Part shown: positions 18,835-28,639 of the stretch, piece by piece | Numbering within the stretch: position 1 is the first letter of the stretch | How the letters are laid out: every line of letters starts with the position of its first letter | Source: Kordiimonadales bacterium IMCC3096 | GTDB taxonomy: Bacteria > Pseudomonadota > Alphaproteobacteria > Minwuiales > Minwuiaceae | Reading direction: 5' to 3' | Length of the DNA stretch: 64,000 bases | NCBI GenBank assembly: GCA_016865035.1 | Contig: CP018227.1 | Location: 3,501,501-3,565,500, forward strand | Made by a program: the position numbers and the translations under genes | The notes under the pieces: model-generated | Seen by the model: the letters and a program-made list of their open reading frames with translations, nothing else | Database searches by the model: none | What the model was told of the DNA's origin: nothing

Positions 18835-19266
18835 TTGGCTGAACATCCACATCCGGTCGATGTCTACGTTGGCGGACGAATCAGGCTGTGCCGGACCCTG
18901 AAAGGCCTCAGTCAGCAGAAGCTGGCCAATGCGCTGGGACTTACCTTCCAGCAGGTGCAGAAATACGAGCGTGGTGCGAACCGTGTGGGCGCAAGCCGGG
19001 TATTCGAACTCAGCGAGATCCTGGACGTGCCGCCGTCCTTCTTCTTCGATGGTGCGCCTGCGACGGGGAAGGGGAGCAGTGTCGCACCTTCCGGACTGGC
19101 CGAATCAGAGCCTGCGCCGTTTGACTCGGAGCGTCTGTTCCGCCGCGAGATCCTGGAATTCGTGCGGGCATACGACAAGATTTCCGACCCGGCCGTGCGC
19201 AAGCGGCTCTTCGAACTCGTCAAGGCAATTGGCGCGCAGTTCGAGACGGAAGTGTCCAAGGACTGA
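18835..19266 (+). CDS. XRE family HTH regulator upstream of metK
   Basis: 143 residues starting at TTG 18835, with GAGGAC 7 bases upstream. The helix-turn-helix is LSQQKLANALGLTFQQVQKY (about 25-44), followed by ERGANRVGASRVFELSEIL. The C-terminal half is acidic with RREILEFVRAYDKI, a possible dimerisation helix. It is a conserved alphaproteobacterial neighbour of metK. The targets are unknown; control of the SAM/methylation cycle is only inferred from position. Confidence 0.9.
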   Translation: MAEHPHPVDVYVGGRIRLCRTLKGLSQQKLANALGLTFQQVQKYERGANRVGASRVFELSEILDVPPSFFFDGAPATGKGSSVAPSGLAESEPAPFDSERLFRREILEFVRAYDKISDPAVRKRLFELVKAIGAQFETEVSKD

Positions 19267-19292
19267 CATGCGACCCTCTGGGTGCAGCGACA

Positions 19293-19321
19293 ATCCGGTC
19301 GAGTGTGGCACTTGACCGGAT
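19293..19321 (+). promoter_or_regulatory. 13-bp hairpin between XRE gene and metK
   Basis: The arms 19293-19305 (beginning ATCCGGTCG) and 19309-19321 (ending GACCGGAT) pair over 13 positions with one G-U pair and a TGG loop. No run of T follows, so it is not a standard intrinsic terminator. It lies 27 bases after the XRE stop and 70 before metK. It may be a processing or attenuation element. Confidence 0.7.
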
Positions 19322-19342
19322 CATTCGTGCTTGTCACAAAGC

Positions 19343-19389
19343 GTCGCGTTTGAAATTTCAGAGCACTGAAAGCTGACAGGAGGGGCGAC
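19343..19389 (+). promoter_or_regulatory. Structured metK leader enclosing the ribosome site
   Basis: GTCGC at 19343-19347 can pair with GCGAC at 19385-19389. These lie on either side of a 6-bp hairpin TTTCAG (19356-19361) / CTGAAA (19366-19371), loop AGCA. The strong Shine-Dalgarno AGGAGGGG (19378-19385) sits between the inner hairpin and the closing arm, next to the TTG start. This could gate metK translation. It does not match what I recall of the SAM-II or SAM/SAH consensus. Confidence 0.45.
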
Positions 19390-19390
19390 T

Positions 19391-20560
19391 TTGCCGCGGC
19401 AGAATTTTCTTTTCACTTCCGAATCCGTTTCGGAAGGTCACCCCGATAAGGTCTGCGACCGGATTTCGGATGCTGTTGTCGACCTGTTTCTGGCTGCCGA
19501 GCCGGACGCGCGTGTCGCCTGTGAAACGCTGACGTCGACGAATCTGATCGTCCTTGCCGGCGAGACCCGTGGGCCTTCCTCCATCACCAATGAGCTGATC
19601 GAGAAGACCGCGCGCGATGCGGTCAAGGCGATCGGCTACGAGCAGGATGGCTTCCACTGGAAGAATGCCCAGGTCCAGATCCATCTGCATGAGCAGTCGA
19701 GCGACATCGCGCAGGGCGTAGATGCAGCAGGCAACAAGGATCTGGGTGCCGGCGACCAGGGGATCATGTTCGGCTATGCGGTGCGCGAGACCGAAGAACT
19801 GATGCCCGCACCGATCCATCTCTCGCATCGCATCCTTCAGGACATGGCTGCCGCGCGCCACGATGGCAGCCGTCCGGAGTTCGGCCCCGATGCCAAGAGC
19901 CAGGTGACGCTGGAGTATCGTGACGGCAAGCCGGTCCGCGCCACGTCGGTGGTGGTTTCCACGCAGCACATCGACGGTGTGGGCCAGGAAGAAGTGCGGG
20001 AACTTGTCCGCCCCTTCGTCGTCGCCGCCCTGCCGGAAGGCTGGATGTGCCCGGAGGACGAGTTCTACGTCAATCCGACCGGCAAGTTCGTGATCGGCGG
20101 CCCCGATGGTGATGCCGGTCTGACCGGACGCAAGATCATCGTCGATACCTATGGTGGTGCGGCGCCGCATGGTGGTGGTGCCTTCTCCGGCAAGGACCCG
20201 ACCAAGGTCGATCGCTCCGCTGCCTATGCCGCGCGGTATCTGGCGAAGAACGTGGTCGGCGCCGGTCTCGCCGACCGATGCGTCATCCAGCTTTCCTATG
20301 CCATCGGCGTCTCCAAGCCGCTGTCGGTCTATGTGGACCTTCAGGGCACGGGCCAGGTTGACGAAACGAAGCTGGAGAACGTGCTGCGGGAGGTCATGGA
20401 CCTCAGCCCTCGCGGGATTCGCCAGCACCTCGACCTGCTGCGTCCGATCTACGAGCGGACGTCGGCCTATGGCCATTTCGGTCGCACAGCCACCGACGAC
20501 GGCGGTTTCTCCTGGGAAAGGCTGGACCTCGTCGATGCGCTGAAGGGCGCATTTTCCTGA
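19391..20560 (+). CDS. metK: S-adenosylmethionine synthase
   Basis: 389 residues, the usual length. The start is TTG 19391, five bases after [21 protein letters not shown] at the N-terminus carries the ATP-binding histidine, [12 protein letters not shown] is the central signature, and [19 protein letters not shown] the P-loop-like motif with catalytic lysine. It makes SAM from methionine and ATP in the cytoplasm. It is preceded by a structured leader and an XRE gene and followed by trmB, itself a SAM user. Confidence 0.97.
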   Translation: MPRQNFLFTSESVSEGHPDKVCDRISDAVVDLFLAAEPDARVACETLTSTNLIVLAGETRGPSSITNELIEKTARDAVKAIGYEQDGFHWKNAQVQIHLHEQSSDIAQGVDAAGNKDLGAGDQGIMFGYAVRETEELMPAPIHLSHRILQDMAAARHDGSRPEFGPDAKSQVTLEYRDGKPVRATSVVVSTQHIDGVGQEEVRELVRPFVVAALPEGWMCPEDEFYVNPTGKFVIGGPDGDAGLTGRKIIVDTYGGAAPHGGGAFSGKDPTKVDRSAAYAARYLAKNVVGAGLADRCVIQLSYAIGVSKPLSVYVDLQGTGQVDETKLENVLREVMDLSPRGIRQHLDLLRPIYERTSAYGHFGRTATDDGGFSWERLDLVDALKGAFS

Positions 20561-20587
20561 GTTCAGCAATCCGGACGGCGGTCGCGA

Positions 20588-21286
20588 ATGGGCAAGGCGC
20601 GGACAGCAGAGGCGCGACCTTACCGGTTCTATGGCCGCCGACAGGGCAAGAAGCGCAGTGATCGCCAGCAGCATCTGCTCGACAGTGTCCTGCCGCGGGT
20701 GGGCGTCGAGACGGGCAGCCTGGGGGCTGACGGGCGTGCGGTGTGGCTGGAGATCGGGTTTGGCGGGGCTGAACACCTTCTCGGTCAGGCGCGGGCCAAT
20801 CCGGATGTGCATCTGATCGGCTGCGAACCCTTTCTGGAAGGTGTCGTCAAGGCGCTGGACGGTATCGAGGGGGAGGGGCTGACGAACGTCAGCGTGCACG
20901 CGGAGGATGTGCGTCCGTTGCTCGACGGCATGCCGGAGGCGGTTCTTGACCGGGCCTTCATCCTGTTCCCCGACCCCTGGCCGAAGACCCGCCACCACAA
21001 GCGGCGCCTGGTCTCGACAGCGACACTGGACAGTCTGGCGCGGGTGATGCGGGACGGGGCCAGCCTGCGGATCGCGACGGATCACATGGGTTATGCGCGC
21101 TGGATACTGTCCCATTGCCTGCGCCACCCGGCGTTCGAGTGGACTGCGGAGCGCGTTGCCGATTGGCGCGAGGTGCCCGCCGATCATGTAACGACGCGCT
21201 ACCAGTCGAAGCTGCTTGCCGGTTCCGAACCGCTTTTCCTGACGTTTCGCCGACGGGAACGGTCACCGGGCGGAGAAGAAGGTTGA
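20588..21286 (+). CDS. trmB: tRNA (guanine-N7)-methyltransferase
   Basis: 232 residues. SAM-binding motif LEIGFGGAEHLL lies near residue 54, and FPDPWPKTRHHKRRLV is the TrmB signature for substrate binding. The enzyme methylates G46 of tRNA. It starts 27 bases after metK, so it is probably on the same transcript. The basic N-terminus (RPYRFYGRRQGKK) is common in alphaproteobacterial homologues. Confidence 0.95.
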   Translation: MGKARTAEARPYRFYGRRQGKKRSDRQQHLLDSVLPRVGVETGSLGADGRAVWLEIGFGGAEHLLGQARANPDVHLIGCEPFLEGVVKALDGIEGEGLTNVSVHAEDVRPLLDGMPEAVLDRAFILFPDPWPKTRHHKRRLVSTATLDSLARVMRDGASLRIATDHMGYARWILSHCLRHPAFEWTAERVADWREVPADHVTTRYQSKLLAGSEPLFLTFRRRERSPGGEEG

Positions 21287-21352
21287 TATCCGGGCGTTTG
21301 CGGCTATAACGCCTCTCTACACCAGTAATCGCTTACCAGAGCGAACGTCAGG

Positions 21353-21375
21353 GTGGGCCAGCGGCCCACTTTTTT
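21353..21375 (+). terminator. Intrinsic terminator/attenuator just before rimP
   Basis: A 7-bp perfect GC stem, GTGGGCC (21353-21359) and GGCCCAC (21363-21369), loop AGC, is followed by six T (21370-21375). It is only 23 bases from the rimP start. A terminator this close to the nusA operon is well placed for NusA-dependent attenuation, besides ending the metK-trmB transcript. Confidence 0.85.
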
Positions 21376-21397
21376 GTTTGTGTCGAGTGGAGGTTCA

Positions 21398-21946
21398 ATG
21401 TCAGGCGGGCCGGGTGATCGGATTTGGACCCTGATCGAGCCATCCATGCTGGATATGGGCTACCGTCTGGTGCGTGTGCGTTACACAGGTGGCAAGCGTC
21501 CGACCCTGCAGGTCATGGCGGAGCGGCTGTCTGACGGCGCCATGGAGATTGATGATTGCGAGACGGTCAGCCGGGCGATTTCCGCGCTGCTGGACGTCGA
21601 GGACCCGATTGATGGCGCCTACGCGCTGGAGGTTTCCTCGCCCGGCATCGACCGGCCACTGGTACGGCGAGAGGATTTCGAGCGCTACAGCGGTCACGAG
21701 ATAAAGCTGGAGCTGGCCCGGCCACTGGATGGCCGGAAGCGGTTCCGGGGGCAGCTTCTGGGCATGAACGGTGACAATGTGCAGTTGCGCATGACCGGGG
21801 TCCCGGCGGAAGAGGCAGATGTCGAACTGGATTTCGAGGCCATCGGAGAAGCCAAGCTGGTACTGACCGATGCGCTGATCGAAGCAAGCCTGCGTGAAAG
21901 CAAGGCCCGGGAAAATGCCCGGAAGAAGTCGAATGGAACGGAGTAG
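21398..21946 (+). CDS. rimP: Ribosome maturation factor RimP
   Basis: 182 residues from ATG 21398 with GGAGG at 21389-21393; a GTG at 21353 lies inside the terminator and is rejected. The RimP fold is shown by [16 protein letters not shown] and [20 protein letters not shown]. The C-terminal KARENARKK tail is basic. It assists 30S assembly. It is the first gene of the rimP-nusA-infB-rbfA-truB-rpsO-pnp operon. Confidence 0.94.
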   Translation: MSGGPGDRIWTLIEPSMLDMGYRLVRVRYTGGKRPTLQVMAERLSDGAMEIDDCETVSRAISALLDVEDPIDGAYALEVSSPGIDRPLVRREDFERYSGHEIKLELARPLDGRKRFRGQLLGMNGDNVQLRMTGVPAEEADVELDFEAIGEAKLVLTDALIEASLRESKARENARKKSNGTE

Positions 21947-21949
21947 AAG

Positions 21950-23530
21950 ATGGCGGTGACAACAGCCAACAGGCTCGAACTTCTGCAGGTTGCGGATGCA
22001 GTCGCGCGGGAGAAGTCCATCGATCACGAGATCGTGCTGGAGGCGCTGGAGGAGGCGATCCAGCGGACGGCGAAGACGACCTATGGTGCCGAGCACATGA
22101 TCCGGGCCGAGATCGACCGCAAGACGGGCGAGATCAGCATCTGGCGACTGCGCGAGACCGTTGAGGAAGTCGAGGACGCGACGACGCAGATCCCGCTTTC
22201 CCGCGCCCAGGAAATGAACCCGGATGCCCGCGTCGGCGACCTGATCTCGGAGCCGCTGCCGCCCATCGATTTTGGCCGCGTCTCCGCGCAGGCCGCGAAA
22301 CAGATCATCTTCCAGAAGGTGCGGGACGCGGAACGCGACCGCCAGTACGACGAATTCAAGGACCGTGCGGGCGAGATCATTTCCGGCCTGGTCAAGCGGG
22401 TGGAGCATGGCAACGTCATGGTCGATCTCGGTCGGGCGGAGGCGATTGTCCGCCGTGATGAGCTGCTGCCGCGCGAGACCTTCCGCCCCGGCGACCGTGT
22501 GCGTGCCTACATCTATGACGTGCGTCGCGAGACCCGGGGGCCGCAGATCTTCCTGTCGCGCACCCATCCGCGCTTCATGGCGATGCTGTTCGCGCAGGAA
22601 GTGCCGGAAGTCTATGACGGGATCATCGAGATCCGGGCCGTTGCACGGGATCCCGGCAGCCGGGCCAAGATCGCCGTCCTCTCCAACGACTCGTCGATCG
22701 ATCCGGTGGGTGCCTGTGTCGGCATGCGCGGCAGTCGCGTCCAGGCGGTCGTGAACGAACTGCAAGGCGAGAAGATCGACATCATTCCCTTCACGCCCGA
22801 TCCGGCGACCTTCATCGTCAGTGCACTTGCCCCTGCCGATGTCATCAAGGTCGTGCTGGACGAGGACAAGAACCGCATCGAAGTGGTTGTCCCCGACGAC
22901 CAGCTCAGCCTGGCGATCGGCCGGCGCGGGCAGAATGTGCGGCTGGCCTCCCAGCTCTCGGGCTGGGATATCGATATCCTGACCGAGCAGGAGGAATCGG
23001 AACGCCGTCAGCAGGAATTCCAGGAACGCAGCAACATGTTCATCGAGGCGCTGGACGTCGACGAGATGATCGCGCAGTTGCTGGTTTCGGAAGGTTTCGA
23101 TGCGGTCGAGGAAATCGCCTTTGCCCCGCTTGACGAACTGGAGGAGATCGACGGCTTTGACGAGGATGTCGCCGAAGAACTGATCCGTCGCGCAAATGAT
23201 TATCTCGCCCGCATGGAAGAGGCGCTGGACGAGAAGCGCAAGGAGATCGGTGTCGAGGATGCGGTGGCCGCGATCGAGGGGCTGACCCCGGCGATGCTGG
23301 TGAAGCTCGGCGAGGCCGGGATCAAGACACTCGACGATCTGGGCGACCTGGCTTCGGAAGAGCTGGTTTCCGACACCAATGCACCGCTGCGCGACAGCGA
23401 CCTGTCACTCGACGATGCCAATCGCATCATCATGGCGGCCCGCGCGCACTGGTTTGACGATGAGGAAACTGGCGAAGCAGCCGGTGATGCCGGGGAAGAG
23501 ACTTCGGTCGTGGAGGAATCAGACGACTAG
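21950..23530 (+). CDS. nusA: Transcription termination/antitermination factor NusA
   Basis: 526 residues, starting 3 bases after rimP. Domain order: N-terminal RNA-polymerase-binding domain (1-130), S1 domain (about 135-200, [20 protein letters not shown]), two KH domains (about 230-345, including [18 protein letters not shown] and [15 protein letters not shown]), then two helix-hairpin-helix acidic repeats to about 500 and an acidic tail. NusA controls pausing, termination and antitermination, and probably its own operon through the leader terminator. Confidence 0.97.
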   Translation: MAVTTANRLELLQVADAVAREKSIDHEIVLEALEEAIQRTAKTTYGAEHMIRAEIDRKTGEISIWRLRETVEEVEDATTQIPLSRAQEMNPDARVGDLISEPLPPIDFGRVSAQAAKQIIFQKVRDAERDRQYDEFKDRAGEIISGLVKRVEHGNVMVDLGRAEAIVRRDELLPRETFRPGDRVRAYIYDVRRETRGPQIFLSRTHPRFMAMLFAQEVPEVYDGIIEIRAVARDPGSRAKIAVLSNDSSIDPVGACVGMRGSRVQAVVNELQGEKIDIIPFTPDPATFIVSALAPADVIKVVLDEDKNRIEVVVPDDQLSLAIGRRGQNVRLASQLSGWDIDILTEQEESERRQQEFQERSNMFIEALDVDEMIAQLLVSEGFDAVEEIAFAPLDELEEIDGFDEDVAEELIRRANDYLARMEEALDEKRKEIGVEDAVAAIEGLTPAMLVKLGEAGIKTLDDLGDLASEELVSDTNAPLRDSDLSLDDANRIIMAARAHWFDDEETGEAAGDAGEETSVVEESDD

Positions 23531-23555
23531 GACTCCGAAAGGAAGCGAAAGGCAG

Positions 23556-24155
23556 GTGTCGGAGCGTCGCTGTGTTGTCACAAGGCAATGCCGCGATACA
23601 TCCAGCATGATCCGGTTCGTGCGCGGCCCCGACGGGGACGCGGTGCCTGACCTGGACGAGAAGCTGCCCGGACGTGGAGCCTGGGTGGTTGCGGATCGGG
23701 AAGTGCTGGCGCAGATGCAGAAGCGCAATCCTTTCTCCAGGGCTTTCAAGGTGGAAACCCGACTGGCAGATGACCTGCCGGAAGTCCTGGTTCGGCTGCT
23801 GCGGCGCAAGTGTCTTGAACTGATTGGCTTGGCCCGCAGTGCGGGGCAGGTGGTCACTGGGCTGGAGAAGGTCACGGCGCATGCGATGAAGCATCCGGTC
23901 GGGGCAATGGTGGTCTCTTCCGATGCGGGACCAGGCGCGGTGGAGAAGGCGACAAGACTGGCCCGTTCGGCCCCTGTGATCGATTGCTTCGACCGGGACG
24001 AATTGGGTTTGGCCTTGGGCCTTGATAATATGGTACATGCTGCGATCGCTCCGGGGCGGCTCGCGGCTCGCCTCCTTCGGGAGGTGGAACGACTGTCCGG
24101 TGTGCAGTACGGCACCCGGCAAATGCATGACGAAAGACAGGCGATCGATGAGTGA
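23556..24155 (+). CDS. YlxR (DUF448) - L7Ae fusion RNA-binding protein
   Basis: 199 residues from GTG 23556. The N-terminal YlxR domain has [10 protein letters not shown] and the basic loop PGRGAWV (about 1-85). The C-terminal half is a ribosomal L7Ae/YlxQ-like domain, [19 protein letters not shown] to APVIDCF. In Firmicutes these are two separate genes (ylxR, ylxQ) between nusA and infB; the fused form is common in alphaproteobacteria. It probably binds RNA or modulates RNase P or ribosomes. Its stop overlaps the infB start by eight bases. Confidence 0.88.
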   Translation: MSERRCVVTRQCRDTSSMIRFVRGPDGDAVPDLDEKLPGRGAWVVADREVLAQMQKRNPFSRAFKVETRLADDLPEVLVRLLRRKCLELIGLARSAGQVVTGLEKVTAHAMKHPVGAMVVSSDAGPGAVEKATRLARSAPVIDCFDRDELGLALGLDNMVHAAIAPGRLAARLLREVERLSGVQYGTRQMHDERQAIDE

Positions 24156-26787
24156 AGCGAAAGAGACGGGCGACAAGAAAACCCTGAGCGTATCGCAAGG
24201 CGGGCGACTCGGCCTGAAGTCAGGCGGTGGCGCTGGTGGTGTGCGCCAGAGTGTGTCCGGCGGTCGCGGTAACAAGACGGTTCAGGTCGAGGTCCGGCGG
24301 AAGCGCGGCGCGAAGCGCGACGGCGAGGCGGCACCTGCGGCGGATGTGGTTCGGGAAACCCTGAAGAAGAGCCAGGCTGAGCAGCCGAAGCGCGAGCAGC
24401 CGAAGCGTGAGGAGCCGAAGCGCTCGGTCGATCAGACCCGCGGTCGCATGGTTCTTCCGCGTCTGACGGACGAGGAAAAGACTGCCCGGCAGCAGGCGCT
24501 GGTGAATGCCAAGGCGCGTGAGGCCGAGCGTGCACGCCAGGAAGAGATCGAGGCCAAGCGCCGCGCGCTCGAAGAAGCACGGATGCGGACGGAGCGCGAG
24601 GAGCAGGCCAAGGCCGCGGCGGAGGAAGAAGCCCGCAAGCAGGCCGAGGCCGATGCTGCCCGCAAGGCGGAAGAAGAGGCCAAGGCGAAGGCCGAGGCCG
24701 ATGCAGAGCGCGCCAGGCAGGCGAAGGTCGAGGCCGAGAAACGAGCCGCGGCGCCGGAAGAAGCTGCCGCACCGGGGGCTGCACCCCGTGGTGCCCCGGC
24801 TGACGAGGAGGCGGATTCCCGTGGCAAGCCCCGCAAGGGCAAGTCGTCTGCCCCGGCACCGGCGCGTCCGTCGCGCGGCAAGGGTGGTGATCGCCGCCGC
24901 AGTGGCAAGCTGACCATCAGCCAGGCGCTGGATGGCTCGGGAGAGCGCCAGAAGTCTCTGGCCGCAACCCGCCGCCGTCGGGAGCGCGAGAAGCGCACTG
25001 CAGAGGGGGGGGGCGAGGCCGCAGGCCGCGTCGTCCGCGATGTTGTCGTGCCTGAGGTTCTGACCGTGGCCGAGCTCGCCAACCGCATGGCGGTGCGTGG
25101 CAGCGATGTCATCAAGTCGCTGATGAGCATGGGCGTGATGGCGACGATCAACCAGTCGATCGATGCCGACACCGCCGAGCTGATCGTCGAGGAATTCGGC
25201 CATCGCATCCGTCGCGTCTCCGACGCCGATGTGGAAGTCGCGATTGCGGCACCTGAGGATGACGATGCCGAGATGGTGCCGCGCCCGGCCGTGGTCACGG
25301 TCATGGGTCATGTCGATCACGGCAAGACCTCCGTGCTCGACGCCTTGCGCAAGACCGACGTTGTCAGGGGCGAGGCCGGTGGCATCACCCAGCACATCGG
25401 TGCCTATCAGATCACCACGGATGGTGGTCAGAAGGTGACGTTCCTGGATACGCCGGGCCATGCCGCCTTTACCTCCATGCGTGCCCGTGGCGCGAAGGTG
25501 ACCGATATCGTCGTGCTGGTGGTTTCTGCCGATGACTCGGTGATGCCGCAGACGGTGGAGGCGATCAATCACGCCAAGGCCGCGAACGTTCCGATCATCA
25601 TTGCGATCAACAAGATCGACAAGCCCGACGCGACGCCGGAGAAGGTGAAGCAGGACCTGCTGCAGCACTCCATCATCGTGGAAGAGATGGGTGGTGAAGA
25701 CCTGGCGGTGGAGATTTCCGCGCTGAAGGGCACCAACCTGGACAAGCTGGTCGATACGATCCTGCTGCAGGCGGAACTGCTGGAACTGAAGGCCAATCCG
25801 AACCGCGCGGCAAACGGTACCGTTGTCGAGGCGCAGCTGGAGCAGGGACGCGGCGCGGTTGCCACTGTCCTGTTGCAGGGCGGCACACTGCGGACCGGCG
25901 ACATCTTCGTCTGCGGTGCCACCTGGGGCCGCGTGCGTGCGCTGATCGATGATCAGGGCAACCGCATCGACGAGGCTCTGCCTGCGCAGCCGGTCGAGGT
26001 TCTGGGCTTCCAGGGCGCGCCGGAGGCCGGCGACGAGTTCACCGTTGTCGAGGATGAGGGTCGTGCCCGTGAAGTGGCCGAGTTCCGTGCCCGTAGGACG
26101 CGTGAGCAGCTTGCCACCCAGGCCGGTCGCGGGACGCTGGAACAGATGCTGTCCGCCATCAAGGAAGGCCAGGCGGCGGAAGTTCCGATCCTGATCAAGG
26201 GCGACGTGCATGGTTCGGTCGAAGCGATCATCAACTCTGCCGAGAAGCTCTCCACGGATGAGGTGAAGGCGCGCATCCTGCACGCAGGTGTCGGCGGTAT
26301 CACGGAAACCGACGTGACGCTGGCGAAGTCGGCGGGCGCAGTGATCTTCGGCTTCAATGCCCGCCCCAACAGGCAGGCACGTGAGGCAGCGGAACGTGAT
26401 GGCGTCGATATCCGCTACTACAATGTCATCTACGAGCTGACAGATGACCTGAAGGCGATGATGAGCGGCAAGCTTGCGCCGGAAGCCAGGGAGATCACCC
26501 TGGGTACGGCGGAGGTCCGCGAGGTTTTCAACATTACCAAGGTCGGCAAGATTGCCGGTTGCCTGGTGATCGAGGGTGTCGTGCGCAAGGGGGCCGGCTA
26601 TCGCCAGCTTCGCGACGGTATCGTGCTGCACGAAGGCAAGATCGCGACGCTGAAGCACTTCAAGGAAGATGTGGCGGAAGTCCGGCAGGGTTCCGAATGC
26701 GGCATGTCCTTTGCCAACCATCAGGACATCCAGCAGAAGGACCAGATCGAGGTCTATCATATCGAGGAAATCGCCCGCTCGCTCTGA
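24148..26787 (+). CDS. infB: Translation initiation factor IF-2
   Basis: 879 residues from ATG 24148. The long, charged N-terminus holds short repeats ([15 protein letters not shown]) and an alanine/glutamate-rich coiled-coil region to about residue 230. Next comes the IF2_N helical domain ([20 protein letters not shown]), then the G domain with [17 protein letters not shown] and NKIDKPDA (about 388-550), and C-terminal domains that bind initiator tRNA. It delivers fMet-tRNA to the 30S subunit. Confidence 0.97.
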   Translation: MSEAKETGDKKTLSVSQGGRLGLKSGGGAGGVRQSVSGGRGNKTVQVEVRRKRGAKRDGEAAPAADVVRETLKKSQAEQPKREQPKREEPKRSVDQTRGRMVLPRLTDEEKTARQQALVNAKAREAERARQEEIEAKRRALEEARMRTEREEQAKAAAEEEARKQAEADAARKAEEEAKAKAEADAERARQAKVEAEKRAAAPEEAAAPGAAPRGAPADEEADSRGKPRKGKSSAPAPARPSRGKGGDRRRSGKLTISQALDGSGERQKSLAATRRRREREKRTAEGGGEAAGRVVRDVVVPEVLTVAELANRMAVRGSDVIKSLMSMGVMATINQSIDADTAELIVEEFGHRIRRVSDADVEVAIAAPEDDDAEMVPRPAVVTVMGHVDHGKTSVLDALRKTDVVRGEAGGITQHIGAYQITTDGGQKVTFLDTPGHAAFTSMRARGAKVTDIVVLVVSADDSVMPQTVEAINHAKAANVPIIIAINKIDKPDATPEKVKQDLLQHSIIVEEMGGEDLAVEISALKGTNLDKLVDTILLQAELLELKANPNRAANGTVVEAQLEQGRGAVATVLLQGGTLRTGDIFVCGATWGRVRALIDDQGNRIDEALPAQPVEVLGFQGAPEAGDEFTVVEDEGRAREVAEFRARRTREQLATQAGRGTLEQMLSAIKEGQAAEVPILIKGDVHGSVEAIINSAEKLSTDEVKARILHAGVGGITETDVTLAKSAGAVIFGFNARPNRQAREAAERDGVDIRYYNVIYELTDDLKAMMSGKLAPEAREITLGTAEVREVFNITKVGKIAGCLVIEGVVRKGAGYRQLRDGIVLHEGKIATLKHFKEDVAEVRQGSECGMSFANHQDIQQKDQIEVYHIEEIARSL

Positions 26788-26800
26788 CGCGGTTGATGCG

Positions 26801-26822
26801 GGAAGGTCTGTTCGGGCCTTCC
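26801..26822 (+). promoter_or_regulatory. Hairpin in the infB-rbfA spacer
   Basis: GGAAGGTC (26801-26808) pairs with GGCCTTCC (26815-26822) over 8 positions including one G-U, with loop TGTTCG. No T-run follows. It is 13 bases after the infB stop and 43 before rbfA. A processing or partial-attenuation role is possible. Confidence 0.55.
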
Positions 26823-26865
26823 TGCCCCCTCGGTCAGGACCCTCCGGCGATTGGACAGGTACCAG

Positions 26866-27309
26866 ATGGCCAAGCGAAAGAATGTCGCCGGTGCAGCACC
26901 GGGGACGCGTCAGTTGCGTGTCGGTGAACTGATCCGCCACGCATTGTCCGAGATCCTTCAGCGGGACGAGATTCGCGATCCGGATGTGTCCGGGCGGTCG
27001 ATCACTGTCACCGAGGTCACGGTTTCGCCCGACATGCGCAACGCGACGGCCTATGTGGAGCCGCTCGGCGGCCTTGAAGTGGAGGCCGTACTTGCCGGTC
27101 TCAACCGCTCGGCGCCCTATCTGTCGGGACGCATTGCCCGGTCGGTGCACATGAAGTACGCGCCGCGCATTGCCTTCCACCGTGACCGGTCGTTCGACAA
27201 TGCCAGCCATATCGATGCCGTGATGCGGGCGGCGCGGGCCGACGACGAGCGGCGCCGGAAGGCGCAGGGGAACGGCGACGGCCCGGACGGCGCAGCCAAT
27301 GGGTCGTAG
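26866..27309 (+). CDS. rbfA: Ribosome-binding factor A
   Basis: 147 residues from ATG 26866 (MAKRKNVAG), with ACAGG upstream; a TTG at 26851 is possible. The KH-type fold is evident from RVGELIRHALSEIL and ITVTEVTVSPDMRNATAYVEPL. It is needed for 16S 5'-end maturation and cold adaptation. The C-terminal tail is basic, then Gly/Asn-rich, and its last 11 bases overlap truB. Confidence 0.93.
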   Translation: MAKRKNVAGAAPGTRQLRVGELIRHALSEILQRDEIRDPDVSGRSITVTEVTVSPDMRNATAYVEPLGGLEVEAVLAGLNRSAPYLSGRIARSVHMKYAPRIAFHRDRSFDNASHIDAVMRAARADDERRRKAQGNGDGPDGAANGS

Positions 27310-28204
27310 GCGGCGCGGCGACCCGGTCAGCGGCTGGCTGGTACTCGACAAGCCGGTCGGTCCGACCTCCACGACCGCCGTCAATCGCTGCCGCTGGTTG
27401 CTGAATGCACAGAAGGCGGGCCATGCCGGAACGCTCGATCCGCTGGCCAGCGGCATCCTGCCGATCGCGTTCGGCGAGGCGACGAAGTGCATCAACTTCC
27501 TGACCGATGCCACCAAGACCTATCGTTTCACGATCCGGTTCGGTACCTCCACGACCACGGATGACGGGGAGGGGGAGGTGCTGGCGGAAAGTGCGTCCCG
27601 CCCCGCAGCGGCTGACATCGCGGCGCTGCTTGACCGGTTCACCGGTGATATCCTGCAGGTGCCGCCCGCATTCTCCGCCATCAAGGTCGATGGCCAGCGC
27701 GCCTATGACCTGGCCCGTGACGGGCAGCCGCCGGAAATGAAGGCCAGGCCTGTTCAGGTGGAAAGCCTGACCCTGCTGGGCATGCCTGACGATGATCACG
27801 CGGAGCTGGAACTGGTCTGCGGCAAGGGCACCTATGTCCGGTCGCTCGCCCGTGACATCGGCTCCCTGCTTGGCATTCCTGCGCACGCCAGCGCCATCCG
27901 CCGGACGGCGGTCGGACGCTTTGTTGAATCCGGCTCAATTTCACTGGCAACGTTCGAGGGGCTGTGCCATAAGCGCAGCGGCCTTGAGGCCCTGAGACCT
28001 GTCGAGACCGCGCTGGACGACATCCCGGCACTGGCCGTGACAGGTGAGCAGGCTGACCGGATACGACATGGTCAGGCTGTCAGGGTGCTGAATTTCACGT
28101 ACCGCGATGATGAACTCATTTGCGCCATGCATGATCAACGGCCCGTGGCGCTGGCTCGATATCGGGCCGAATGGGTTGAGCCGGTTCGTGTCTTCAACCT
28201 CTGA
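27299..28204 (+). CDS. truB: tRNA pseudouridine-55 synthase
   Basis: 301 residues. GHAGTLDPLASGILPIAFGEATK (near 42-64) contains the catalytic aspartate. QVPPAFSAIKVDGQRAYDLARDG and GKGTYVRSLARDIG are further TruB motifs. It makes pseudouridine at position 55 of tRNAs. The ATG at 27299 lies 11 bases inside rbfA. Confidence 0.96.
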   Translation: MGRRRRGDPVSGWLVLDKPVGPTSTTAVNRCRWLLNAQKAGHAGTLDPLASGILPIAFGEATKCINFLTDATKTYRFTIRFGTSTTTDDGEGEVLAESASRPAAADIAALLDRFTGDILQVPPAFSAIKVDGQRAYDLARDGQPPEMKARPVQVESLTLLGMPDDDHAELELVCGKGTYVRSLARDIGSLLGIPAHASAIRRTAVGRFVESGSISLATFEGLCHKRSGLEALRPVETALDDIPALAVTGEQADRIRHGQAVRVLNFTYRDDELICAMHDQRPVALARYRAEWVEPVRVFNL

Positions 28205-28243
28205 CCGGGTTTCCCCCGGTCGATCCATTGATGGAGGAACATG

Positions 28244-28513
28244 ATGTCGATTACGCCCGAGCGCAAAGCCGAGCTTATCGCCGAGTATGGTCGTGGTGAA
28301 GGCGACACCGGATCGCCCGAGGTTCAGGTCGCAATCCTGACCCAGCGCATCCTGACCCTCACGGAGCACTTCAAGGCTCACAAGAAGGACAATCACTCCC
28401 GTCGCGGACTGCTGACCATGGTCAGCCAGCGCCGGCGGCTGCTTGATTATCTCAAGAACAAGGACGATGCCCGTTACCGGGAACTCATTTCACGACTCGG
28501 CCTGCGCCGGTGA
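28244..28513 (+). CDS. rpsO: 30S ribosomal protein S15
   Basis: 89 residues, the standard S15 length. Two adjacent ATGs occur at 28241 and 28244. The second is chosen because GGAGG (28233-28237) is then 6 bases away and the protein begins MSITPERK as in relatives. [12 protein letters not shown] and [12 protein letters not shown] are hallmark motifs that bind 16S rRNA helices 20-22. It lies upstream of pnp, as in most proteobacteria. Confidence 0.97.
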   Translation: MSITPERKAELIAEYGRGEGDTGSPEVQVAILTQRILTLTEHFKAHKKDNHSRRGLLTMVSQRRRLLDYLKNKDDARYRELISRLGLRR

Positions 28514-28521
28514 TCGTGACC

Positions 28522-28543
28522 GTCCGACCAATGGCGGTCGGAC
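28522..28543 (+). promoter_or_regulatory. First hairpin in rpsO-pnp spacer
   Basis: GTCCGACC (28522-28529) and GGTCGGAC (28536-28543) form a perfect 8-bp stem with loop AATGGC, nine bases after the rpsO stop. No T-run follows. In enterobacteria this spacer holds the rpsO terminator and an RNase III-cut stem that controls PNPase; this hairpin may be the counterpart. Confidence 0.65.
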
Positions 28544-28560
28544 AAGCGGGACAGGTTCAG

Positions 28561-28588
28561 GGCGGATCGGGCAGCGGCCCGGTTCGCC
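28561..28588 (+). promoter_or_regulatory. Second hairpin in rpsO-pnp spacer
   Basis: Bases 28561-28572 pair with 28577-28588 over all 12 positions (two G-U pairs) with loop AGCG. It lies 51 bases before the pnp ATG. It is a candidate RNase III / PNPase autoregulation stem. Confidence 0.65.
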
Positions 28589-28639
28589 TCCTGTCATTTG
28601 TGCGGCGGGATGGTCTGCTGCAGGAAGGTTGAGAAGAAG

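Noticed and set aside
18608-18850. 80-codon minus-strand frame in the lnt-XRE spacer
   Set aside because: No ribosome site, no family features, and it crosses the XRE start in an AT-rich regulatory region.
24220-27516. 1098-codon minus-strand frame across infB and rbfA
   Set aside because: Antisense to infB and rbfA, rich in histidine, arginine and leucine as expected from the complement of GC-rich codons.
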